From Phytophthora quininea (Eukaryota > Oomycota > Peronosporomycetes > Peronosporales > Peronosporaceae): a stretch of DNA of 64,000 bases. The stretch spans positions 151,100-215,099 of the forward strand of contig JAAVTG010000333.1 in the NCBI GenBank assembly GCA_011947345.1, in the 5' to 3' direction. Positions 10,502-18,407 of the stretch are shown one piece after another. A program made the position numbers and the translations under genes. Within the stretch, counting starts at the first letter, position 1; each line of letters opens with the position of its first letter. Under the pieces are notes generated by a model. It worked only from the letters and a program-made list of their open reading frames with translations, made no database searches and was not told where the DNA came from.

Positions 10502-13500
10502 CTCCCACTCGACTCGTCAGCGACCACGATGCCCAACTTGGTCCTGAGCGCGTCGAACTGCGGCGCCGCGATTGGCTTCGTCATGATGTCCGCCAGCATG
10601 TCGAGTGTCGAAACATACTGCAACACCACTTGACCGTCCTCGACCTTCTCGCGCACAAAGTGGTAGCGGATGTCGATGTGCTTGGTGCGCTTGTGGAACT
10701 CGGGGTTCTTGGCCAACGCGATGGAGCCTTGGTTGTCCTCGTAGATCTTCACCGCTTCATCGCTTGCCATCTCGCCCAGCTCGCACAGAAACACCTTGAG
10801 CCACACCGCCTCCTGCGTTGCCTCCGACAGCGCCATGTACTCGGCCTCCGTCGACGAGAGCGCCACCGTGCGCTGCTTCTTGCTCCGCCAGCTGATGCAT
10901 CCGCCGTTCATCATGAACGCGTAGCCGCTCGTACTCCGTCGAGACTCGATGTCGCCGGCCCAGTCTGCATCCGAGTAGCCTTGCAGTCCGTCACCGCTGC
11001 TCGCTTGAAACACGAGGCCGTGCGTCTTCGTGCCTCGGATGTAGCGGAAGACCCTCTTGAGCGCCTGCCAGTGTGTCGGACAGGGGTCCGCTGCGAACTG
11101 GCTCAGCACTCCCACTGCCGCTGCGAGGTCCGGACGAGTACCAACCATGAGGTACATGAGGCAGCCCACGGCGTTCCGGTACGGAACATTCGCCATGGTC
11201 TCGCCGTGCTTGCAACCTCCTTCGCACATGGCCTTGGTCAGCTTCAGACCCGGATCCTGCGGCGTCTTCACAGGGTTGCTCTCATCCATCTTGAACTTCT
11301 CGAGGATGTCCTTCGCGAACTTGGTCTGCCGCACTGACACCTTCCCAGTCGCCACATCTTGCTCGATCTCCATACCGAGGAAGTACTTGAGCTGGCCCAT
11401 GTCAGTCATCTCGAAGCGGTCACTCAGCGCCTGCTTCGTGTCCTTCAGCATCCAGTCGCTGCTGCTCGCGAGGACCAGATCGTCCACGTACAGCGCCACG
11501 AACATCATGTCGTGACCGTCCCGCTTCAGGTAGATGCAGTGGTCGGACTCGCACTTCTTGAACCCGAGCTTCAGCATGAACTCGTCGATCGTCTTGTTCC
11601 ACATCCGCGGCGACTGCTTCAGGCCGTACAGCGAACGCTTGAGCCTGCACACGTAGTCGGGTCGATCTCCGTCCACGTATCCGTCCGGCTGCGCCATGTA
11701 GATGTCCTCGTCCAGCAAGCCGTTGAGGAACGCGGTCTTCACATCCATCTGATGCACCGTGAGCTTGTACTTGGCCGCCAGACTGAGCAGCACACGGATC
11801 GACGTGAACTTGGCCACCGGCGCGAACGTCTCGTCGTAGTCGATGCCGTACTTCTGCGAGAATCCCTTCGCCACCAGTCGCGCCTTGAACCGCTCGATCT
11901 CTCCAGACTGGTTCTCCTTCACGCGGAACACCCATCTGCAGCCGATCGCCTTGCGTCCCTTCGGCAATGGCACCAGGATCCACGTCTCGTTCTTGCGGAG
12001 CGACTCCACCTCCGAGTCGCACGCTTCCTTCCACTTGTCTGCGTCGCTGGATTCCATCGCCGACTTGAACGTCGTCGGCATCTCTCCCACTGAATCCACG
12101 ACGTACGCAGCCTCGAAGTCTTCCTTCGCTTGAGCTGCGGCAGACATCTCGTCCAGCGGCTGCTGTCGACGCGGCACCGCATACCGCTTGGCGCTCGGGA
12201 TCTCCACTGCTTCCTCGAGCGACTGTGTGCGCGGGTGTCGCTTGCTGCCGGGCTCAAAGTCTTGATTCCGCGCAGCTTCTTCTTCGTTCTCATCCGATCC
12301 GGACCGAGCCCCCTCATCCGTGGTGTCTTCGTCATCATCTGTCGGAAGACCCACCACCATCTCCTTCGAAGCGTAGTCGCGTCTCCCACCGTCGAAGACG
12401 TCTTCCATGAACTGCGCGTCGCGGCTCACCAACACGCGACCACTCTCGATCTCCTCGAACCGATACGCCTTCTCGTGCTCCGAGTACCCGAGGAAACGAC
12501 AGCGCACCGACCGAGCGTCGAACTTCGATCGCTTCTCCTTCGGCACGTGCACGTACGCGTGGCACCCGAACACCTTGAGGTTCGCCAGCAAAGGCTTCTT
12601 GCCGGTCCAAACGTGGTGCGGCGACTTGTCGTGGCTGATGGCGCGCGTCGGACACCGGTTGCGGAGGAACGTGGCCGTCATCACCGCTTCTCCCCAGTAT
12701 TCCTTCGACAACCCGGCGTGTTCCAGCATGCAACGCGCACACTCCACCAGCGTCCGGTTCATCCGCTCCGCCACTCCGTTCAGCTGAGGCGTGTACGGCG
12801 GCGTGAACTTCTGCTCGATGCCGCGATCCGCACACAACTTGGCCATCGTACCCGAAGTGTACTCGCCGCCGTTGTCACTCCGGAGCGTCTTCACTCGCTT
12901 GCCGGTCTGCGTCTCAGCCAACGCGACGAACGCAGCGAACTTGGCAGCCACCTCCGACTTGTTCCGAAGCAGGTACACCACACAGAAGTGCGACTTGTCA
13001 TCGATGAACGTGACGAAGTAGCGCTTGCCTCCGAACGTCGCCGTCTGCATCGGACCGCACACATCGCTGTGGACCACTTCCAGCACTTGCTTCGCACGGT
13101 TCGGCGACGACTTCATGAAGCTCACTCGCGTTTGCTTGCCGAGTGCGCATCCGTCGCACACCTCCCACTGCTTCACCGACGTCATGGGGATGCCAGTGCC
13201 GTAGCCCTTCTTCACGATGGCGTCGAGACCGCCATGGCCGATGTGACCAAGTCGAAGGTGCCAGAGGTACGACGTGGTGTCCCCTTGGCGATCCTTCGAG
13301 CTTGCCGCATTGGCCTCGTCAGCAGGCGTCCTCGGTGTCATGCAGAGTTTGAACAGTCCCTTTCCCTCACGAGCGCCGAGCTTCCACTTGACACCCTTCG
13401 TTTCCGCGAAGCACCCGTCGCTCTCGAAGGTCACTGGCCCAACGTCCTTGGTGAAGCGGCCGACTGAGAACAGGTTGCGCGATAGCTTCGGGATGTGCCA

Positions 13501-14601
13501 CACACCCGTGAGCACACCCTTCTTCATGCCGCGCGGAGTCTTCATCGACATCACGATGTCGCCGCTTCCCACTGCCTGCACCACACCGTCGTCCGCCAGA
13601 TGCACGTCCACCGGAGAGATCTTCTTGTAGTTCTTCATGTACTCCTTCGAGTACGTCATGTGCTGCGTCGCACCCGAGTCGACCAGCCACATGCCACTCG
13701 GCTTGGAGGCACCCGCGTCGCCACCAACCGAGAAGAGGAAGTCGCCAGAGTCGTCTTCACACTGCGCGACGTTCGCTCGTTGCGGCCTCTGCCGCTCCCC
13801 GTTCTCGCGGATCCGCACCGGACACTTGGCGATCCAATGTCCATGCTCGCCGCAGTAATGACAGGCGCTCGTCTTCTGCGCTTGCGCCTGCCGTCCCTTG
13901 CGCTTCCCGTTGTCGCTTGTCATGAACGCTTGACCTTGAGCGTGCGCGGTTCCGTCAGCACCGCCACCTTGTTCCTTGCGCTTCATGTCCTCGTGTAGGA
14001 GCCGAGACGTCACGAGCTCCCACGTCAGCGTGTCGGAACGCGATTCCAACGCCGTGATGAGGAACTGGTACGACTCGCTCAGACTGGCAAGAAGCGTGAT
14101 CACCAAGTCGTCCTCGCTGACTGCAGCGCCGACCGCGTCGAGCTGCTCCGCCAGCGTCTTGAGCTTGTTGATGTGCTCCAGCACATCATCACCTTCGTCC
14201 ATCGTCGTAGTGAAGAACCGTCGACGAAGAAAGAGCTTGTTCGCCAGGCTCTTCTTCTCGAAGTGTCCTTCCAGTCTTGACCATGCATCATGCGCGTCCT
14301 TCGCCGACCGCACCAGCGGCAGCTGCGAGTCCTCCATCGCGAGACAGACGATCGCCAGCGCCTTGCGCGACTTCTTGCGAAACATCGCTTGATCCGCCGC
14401 GGTCTGGCACTGCTCGAGCTTCACTTCCCCACTCGTCACTTCCCACAGTTCGCGCTCCTCGAGCACCATCTGCATCTTGAACTTCCATGTGTGGAAGTTG
14501 GTTCCGTCGAACTTGTTGATGCGGGCGGTCGCGGTCGGGGCGGCGTCCATGGCGAAGGCGTAGTCGGGGTCTTGGTCAGGGAAGACGGGGCTTGGGCTCA
14601 T
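10456..14601 (-). CDS. Copia-1 Gag-Pol polyprotein (Gag, protease, integrase, RT, RNase H)
   Basis: 1381 codons without interruption, of a length normal for Copia polyproteins. I start at the ATG at 14601, which lies inside the primer binding site; the frame is open 12 codons further upstream but only to a TTG within the LTR. Domains in order: UBN2-type Gag (about 25-230); a CCHC knuckle CHYCGEHGHWIAKC (about 245); retropepsin with 'LVDSGATQH' (about 305); GAG-pre-integrase 'LWHLRLGHIGHGGL'; integrase core with Asp in 'VVHSDVCGPM', Asp in 'LRSDNGGEY' and Glu in 'NGVAERMNR'; RT with 'YVDDLVLAS' (about 1037); RNase H with 'GYSDADWAGD', 'STEAEYMALS' and 'EDNQGSIALAKNP'. It makes and integrates element DNA. 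All catalytic residues I looked for are present. The stop lies 45 bp inside the 3' LTR. Confidence 0.95.
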   Translation of the reverse strand: MSPSPVFPDQDPDYAFAMDAAPTATARINKFDGTNFHTWKFKMQMVLEERELWEVTSGEVKLEQCQTAADQAMFRKKSRKALAIVCLAMEDSQLPLVRSAKDAHDAWSRLEGHFEKKSLANKLFLRRRFFTTTMDEGDDVLEHINKLKTLAEQLDAVGAAVSEDDLVITLLASLSESYQFLITALESRSDTLTWELVTSRLLHEDMKRKEQGGGADGTAHAQGQAFMTSDNGKRKGRQAQAQKTSACHYCGEHGHWIAKCPVRIRENGERQRPQRANVAQCEDDSGDFLFSVGGDAGASKPSGMWLVDSGATQHMTYSKEYMKNYKKISPVDVHLADDGVVQAVGSGDIVMSMKTPRGMKKGVLTGVWHIPKLSRNLFSVGRFTKDVGPVTFESDGCFAETKGVKWKLGAREGKGLFKLCMTPRTPADEANAASSKDRQGDTTSYLWHLRLGHIGHGGLDAIVKKGYGTGIPMTSVKQWEVCDGCALGKQTRVSFMKSSPNRAKQVLEVVHSDVCGPMQTATFGGKRYFVTFIDDKSHFCVVYLLRNKSEVAAKFAAFVALAETQTGKRVKTLRSDNGGEYTSGTMAKLCADRGIEQKFTPPYTPQLNGVAERMNRTLVECARCMLEHAGLSKEYWGEAVMTATFLRNRCPTRAISHDKSPHHVWTGKKPLLANLKVFGCHAYVHVPKEKRSKFDARSVRCRFLGYSEHEKAYRFEEIESGRVLVSRDAQFMEDVFDGGRRDYASKEMVVGLPTDDDEDTTDEGARSGSDENEEEAARNQDFEPGSKRHPRTQSLEEAVEIPSAKRYAVPRRQQPLDEMSAAAQAKEDFEAAYVVDSVGEMPTTFKSAMESSDADKWKEACDSEVESLRKNETWILVPLPKGRKAIGCRWVFRVKENQSGEIERFKARLVAKGFSQKYGIDYDETFAPVAKFTSIRVLLSLAAKYKLTVHQMDVKTAFLNGLLDEDIYMAQPDGYVDGDRPDYVCRLKRSLYGLKQSPRMWNKTIDEFMLKLGFKKCESDHCIYLKRDGHDMMFVALYVDDLVLASSSDWMLKDTKQALSDRFEMTDMGQLKYFLGMEIEQDVATGKVSVRQTKFAKDILEKFKMDESNPVKTPQDPGLKLTKAMCEGGCKHGETMANVPYRNAVGCLMYLMVGTRPDLAAAVGVLSQFAADPCPTHWQALKRVFRYIRGTKTHGLVFQASSGDGLQGYSDADWAGDIESRRSTSGYAFMMNGGCISWRSKKQRTVALSSTEAEYMALSEATQEAVWLKVFLCELGEMASDEAVKIYEDNQGSIALAKNPEFHKRTKHIDIRYHFVREKVEDGQVVLQYVSTLDMLADIMTKPIAAPQFDALRTKLGIVVADESSGSVVKSDVTTPRQATV
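10502..10510 (-). promoter_or_regulatory. Copia-1 polypurine tract
   Basis: GAGTGGGAG on the minus strand directly upstream of the 3' LTR, the expected place for the plus-strand primer in reverse transcription. It lies within the end of the gag-pol frame. Confidence 0.6.
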
Positions 14602-14605
14602 AACC
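14591..14605 (-). promoter_or_regulatory. Copia-1 primer binding site overlapping the start codon
   Basis: GGTTATGAGCCCAAG immediately follows the 5' LTR. It is complementary to the anticodon stem-loop region of a methionine tRNA rather than to a tRNA 3' end, as is known for the half-tRNA priming of Drosophila copia. The ATG in it (14601-14599) is also the gag-pol start. Confidence 0.7.
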
Positions 14606-14993
14606 AAAAGGAAGAGCACTTGAGCAGTAGTTGGCAAAATGCAAAGTGATTCGATTCAGGTCCTTAGTTCGCAACCGCGTGCTACCTCTAAGCCTGCTAC
14701 TGGGTATCCTTTACTGGATACACCCTACTGGATTCTCTACTGGATACACAGTTACCTTACCCAATCAGAGAACGCCACGTCGATGCCCATCCTGTACCTA
14801 CAATCTTGCACCCACAATAGGTACCCACAATCCTGTACCCACAATCATGGCGTAATCACTGTGACGTAAACACCGTCCGTAATCACAGGAATGATTGCGG
14901 TACCACACAGTGAAGGTCACGCCGACCTCACTGATGACGCGTCCACGTCACACGGTCGCTTGGCGAGGCGTCGTCACATCACTCTTGACAACA
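14606..14993 (-). repeat. Copia-1 5' LTR (388 bp)
   Basis: Same sequence as 10114-10501 as far as read; both copies encode identical spurious frames of 74 and 76 codons. It would carry the promoter for the minus-strand element; no clear TATA-type motif could be picked out. Followed by the duplicated ATCGC at 14994-14998. Confidence 0.92.
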
Positions 14994-15360
14994 ATCGCGG
15001 CAAACTCCAGCAGTGTCAGTGTGAGGATATTCTCCTTCTCATAGCAAAATGTCCAAACCGCAGCTGTAGCAACAGCCCCCATCGCTGCACCGATCGCAGC
15101 AGTGACGCACTTGTCCAGCTCCACCCAATCTCTCCAAAGACGATCGACTGCAAAGCGAGGTTGGTGATTTACTTCTCTCGAAAAGACGATCAAAAACCAA
15201 GACGAACGTTTTCCTGATCAGGGCCTTAGCAGAAGGTGATTTTGAAATGACAGATCTTAGATGCGACTGGTCTGTTGAGCGTTTGGAGGCGGCTGGGCTA
15301 GCGGTGCATTCGCAATGTAAGAGCTGTCGATGACTGGGCTTCGGCAACAGTTGTGGGTTC
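14994..15360 (-). pseudogene. Harbinger transposase, N-terminal part beyond Copia-1
   Basis: Minus-strand open run (about 15193-14994) with 'LWRDWVELDKCVTAAIGAA' leading straight to the Copia-1 junction. Across the duplicated ATCGC it would join the transposase at 10113. There is no ATG at the head of the open run. Assignment rests mainly on position and strand: Copia-1 removal makes 15360-14994 and 10113-9198 one continuous minus-strand gene. Homology of this piece on its own is not evident. Confidence 0.4.
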
Positions 15361-15362
15361 TA

Positions 15363-15578
15363 CAGTGCTGGCCATAAATATATAGCCGACCCTATTTCGC
15401 TACTAATTCCGTCAAGTCTCAGTCCATTAACCAAAAAGTTCGTAATTAGGCGATTCAGACGAAGACCTTTTCGGGGTGTTTTCAGATTTCGCAGGCGAGC
15501 TGTGGTTGTCGAGATATAGAAGTGACCATCACTCTTGAGCTAGCCAAACGTCTGTGGCCACGCAGACTTCGAGCGTTT
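15363..15578 (+). repeat. Left terminal inverted repeat of the mariner element
   Basis: Begins CAGTGCTGGCCATAAATATA. It matches the reverse complement of 16710-16925 with a few substitutions and no length change. Confidence 0.85.
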
Positions 15579-15608
15579 GCGGGGCTATAGCTGGTGGTTG
15601 CTGGCATT

Positions 15609-16602
15609 TTAGTGCTTGGTTTTCTTGCCTTTCTCTTCCATAACGTCTGCAACCCTATTTGGCATCGATTCGACTAAGTTTTGCAGTCGCTCCAGCTCCA
15701 TGTCCTCCCGGGCCTTCGGAATCGCAATTTTGAGCTCGTTCACCGTCAGATATTGCTTGCCACCGCGGTAAACCTGTCGAGCTAAGATCCCCCACGTTTT
15801 CTATTAGATTCAGGTCGGGAGAAAGCGCTGGCCACTCTAGAACGTCCACACTGCAGCTGCTGAGATAGGCCCTGGTGCTCCGTGACGCATGTATACTGGC
15901 GTTGTCTTGCTGAAAAGTGTAGTCCTCGCCGTGGAAAGCTTCGCCGAAAGCAAGCAAATAGTTGGTCAGCGTTTCTTGGTAGTCGAGAGAGTCTTGACGG
16001 CCTACGAGGAACGCCAACTCGGTCTTACCCTTGGAGGAAAACCCACCCCAGATCATGACTAAACCTCCGCCGTTTTGACGGCTAAAATAGGTCTCCTTTT
16101 CGCATCTGAGATCGTACCAGTAGTACTGGAGGCCGTTCGGGCCGTCCAGATTAAATTTCTTTTCGTCCGAAAAGATAATTTGGTCCCAATCAGTCCGGCC
16201 CTTGATCATGGCCCTTGCCCATTGACGTCGGGCAAGTTTGTGGCTTAATTTTAACATGGGTGTGCGATTTCTCTTGCCATACGTCGTGTCTAGAGCTTGC
16301 TGAAGCACTCGGCGTACGGCGCGCGACGACACGGAGAGCCCCAGCGAAGATTTCACAGCACTGGAAGACTTCTTAGCGGTCTTCGCCTCCAAAATGATGC
16401 GCCGCTGCGTTCTTGCATTCACTTTTCGCGGTCTTCCAAGTCTTTTAGCGGACTTGTAGGAATCCTTGGTCCTCCAGAACTGGCTCACGCCCGATTTAGA
16501 GCGGCCGAGCTTGTCGGCGATGACCGCGAACGTCCATCCGGCTTCCCGAAGGCCGAAAATTGTTCCCCTTTCAATATCCGTGAACTCGGAGCCCTGTGGC
16601 AT
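15609..16602 (-). pseudogene. Tc1/mariner transposase with one frameshift
   Basis: Cut-and-paste DDE/D transposase. I start at ATG 16602 ('MPQGSEFTDIERG'); the upstream open codons run into the inverted repeat. Helix-turn-helix regions occupy residues about 5-110 ('WTFAVIADKLGRSKSGVSQF', then a GRPRK AT-hook-like motif). The catalytic core shows 'IIFSDEKKF' (first Asp), 'FQQDNASIHAS' (second Asp) and 'WPALSPDLNLIENV', where the third acidic residue sits. Just after that motif, near 15793, about 2 nt appear to be missing; the rest of the protein continues in another frame to a TAA at 15609-15611. Otherwise full length (about 330 residues), so the lesion looks recent. Confidence 0.85.
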
Positions 16603-16709
16603 GACCCAGACGATCCCTACGCAAAATCTACGGCTGAGGCTAGAATCAGTAGAGGATAAGCTTTTGAATAAGGAGCGATTGCGTCCGTAAAGCGTTCTAG
16701 AACAGTCGA

Positions 16710-16925
16710 AAACGCTCGAAGTCTGCGTGGCCACAGACGTTTGGCCAGCTCAAGAGTGATGGTCACTTCTATATCTCGACAACCACAGCTCGCCTGCAAA
16801 ATCTGAAAACACCCCGAAAAGGTCTTCGTCTGAATCGCCTAATTACGAACTTTTAGGTTAATGGACTGAGATTTGACAGAATTAGTAGCGAAATAGGGTC
16901 GGCTGTATATTTATGGCCAGCACTG
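16710..16925 (-). repeat. Right terminal inverted repeat of the mariner element
   Basis: Reverse complement of the left repeat, ending TATGGCCAGCACTG next to the TA duplication. Its inner end overlaps the upstream region of the transposase gene. Confidence 0.85.
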
Positions 16926-16927
16926 TA

Positions 16928-18164
16928 TGGGTAGTCTTTTTGTGGTGATGGTACGGTAATTAGGGAACATCTTCGGTACTGTACAGGACATTGAAAAAAT
17001 GCGAATGGTACTCTGTTGAGATCAAAGGGTTTTGTGCAGAAACTAACTCATTCCTGGAGAGTATCTTTAGTCAAGATACAAGAGAGCACAATAAAAAGAA
17101 TAGTAACAACAAAAACTGATAGTGTAGCGTGGTGCCAAGAAGTAGCTGTGTTGCAACGCTAACGATTTTACATCTAGGCTAGTTACGTCAAGTTTGGTCT
17201 TTGTTGGTGCTCACTTGTTTAAGTCTTTCCCGTTTAGAAGCAATAGATGTGCGTTTTCTGCTGATATCTACATTTTTTCCAATATCAAAGGCATATCCAG
17301 CACGATATCCTTTTAAGATCACACTCTAATAAAGGGCAGCAAAAGCGAAAGCTGTGCTAAGAATAGAAAGCAATTAAAAAATTATTTATTTACATGTAAG
17401 GCACATTGTGGACTGTGATAGAATGCATACGCTAGCCGCAGTGCAAAACCTCTACTAAACACAGTTATGTTGCTAGTTATTTTGCTGCAACGACTTTTCT
17501 TAGCACTACAGGAATAATGTATGGACATCAAGCAAAAGGAAAATGGTCCAATACTCGTGTCAGTAATTTGCAGAAGTACTATTGATATCTCCATATGAAA
17601 CGCTTGGCGGGTACCTGGGGTCCCATCCGGACTTTAGATCTGCCAAAAACACCGGTATTCACTATGCTGATATTATCAGCAACAAATCTGAAATTACAAA
17701 CTACTGCGTTCGTGATATTATAAAGTCCAGCTTTTTCTATAGGTTTAAGCTTTTCTATTACTGGAGCGTCAACACTAAGATTGGCTTGTTAAGCACTTTA
17801 TCTCTGAATAAATATAATGATTCAGCATCGTTAAGCAAAGTTTTAGTCAAAGTTTGACATGTATTATGGTGTTGAAGGAGGTTGTGTAATTTTATAATAT
17901 ATTTAGCTCATACATGAAAAGATATTTGTGAAAAATTCGTTAAATAACAATCGTTTGTTTAATATGTTTTGGATATAAAGGCTATACTGGCATTTGCTTT
18001 TTAAATAAAACCATATGTTAATCAAATCGACTATTGGAGCGTATTCGTAACGCAGTCGATACAATGCTTCAAGTGCTTGTGGATTTGTCCATCCCAAAAT
18101 TTTGAATAGTTTGAGATTATACTGTCAAGATTCTCTGTCACCACGAACTGTATTCAATTGATAA
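16928..18164. other. AT-rich stretch without recognisable genes
   Basis: Composition shifts to AT-rich from about 16930 to 18160. Short frames exist (17582-17857 plus, 17382-17594 minus, 17903-18097 minus), but none resembles a family I know and none has support beyond being open. The stretch ends exactly at the Helitron terminus at 18165. It may be host intergenic DNA or an old unrecognised element. Confidence 0.4.
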
Positions 18165-18249
18165 CTAGCCGAGCGCCGCCGCTACGCGGCGGTGGGTTAT
18201 GGTTGGATGCAGCTGTGTGGACCGCCCGCCTCCGCTACGCTCCGGCGGG
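18165..18249 (-). terminator. Helitron 3' terminus: CTAG end with two hairpins
   Basis: On the minus strand the sequence ends with a 7-bp GC stem and 3-nt loop (18176-18192, CCGCCGC/GCGGCGG), 7 nt of spacer, then CTAG (18168-18165) followed by T. This matches the Helitron 3' end rule (hairpin, then CTRR, insertion before T). About 32 nt further inside is a second GC-rich palindrome (18225-18249, CCCGCC/GGCGGG) sharing the core GCTACGC. In Helitrons the hairpin acts as the rolling-circle terminator. Confidence 0.7.
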
Positions 18250-18407
18250 TTGAGTTAGCTTTTGCACGAATCAGTAAGTAGTTTAATCTAAAACTACGGG
18301 CTTATAAATATTTTATAAAACATATGAAAAGTACCAAGTGCTTTAAAGCTAGGTTCTAGTTCGTAGTGTCAAGCTACTACATCTAGCCTAGCAATGGACC
18401 TCGACTC

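Larger units (their letters stand above)
10114..14993 (-). mobile_element. Copia-1: complete Ty1/Copia LTR retrotransposon
   Basis: 4880 bp on the minus strand. Two 388-bp direct repeats (10114-10501 and 14606-14993), identical as far as I could compare them, enclose one uninterrupted gag-pol frame. A 5-bp duplication ATCGC flanks the element (10109-10113 and 14994-14998). A purine tract GAGTGGGAG abuts the 3' LTR and a primer site abuts the 5' LTR. Identical LTRs and an intact polyprotein indicate a recent insertion; autonomy is plausible but unproven. The element interrupts a Harbinger transposase remnant. Confidence 0.93.
15363..16925 (-). mobile_element. Tc1/mariner element with 216-bp terminal inverted repeats
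   Basis: Flanked by the dinucleotide TA (15361-15362, 16926-16927), the standard target duplication of this superfamily. The inverted repeats begin CAGTGCTGGCCATA and run through 15578 on the left and from 16710 on the right, about 216 bp each with only a few mismatches. They enclose a minus-strand transposase. Repeats this long are unusual for Tc1/mariner, where 20-30 bp is common. Confidence 0.88.

Noticed and set aside
11359..13467. Long plus-strand frames (244 and 445 codons) across the Copia-1 region
   Set aside because: They are antisense to the intact gag-pol frame, are Arg/His/Leu-rich as expected for a complement of biased codons, and have no family features.
16297..16690. Plus-strand frames of 120 and 74 codons
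   Set aside because: Antisense to the mariner transposase N-terminus and its inverted repeat.
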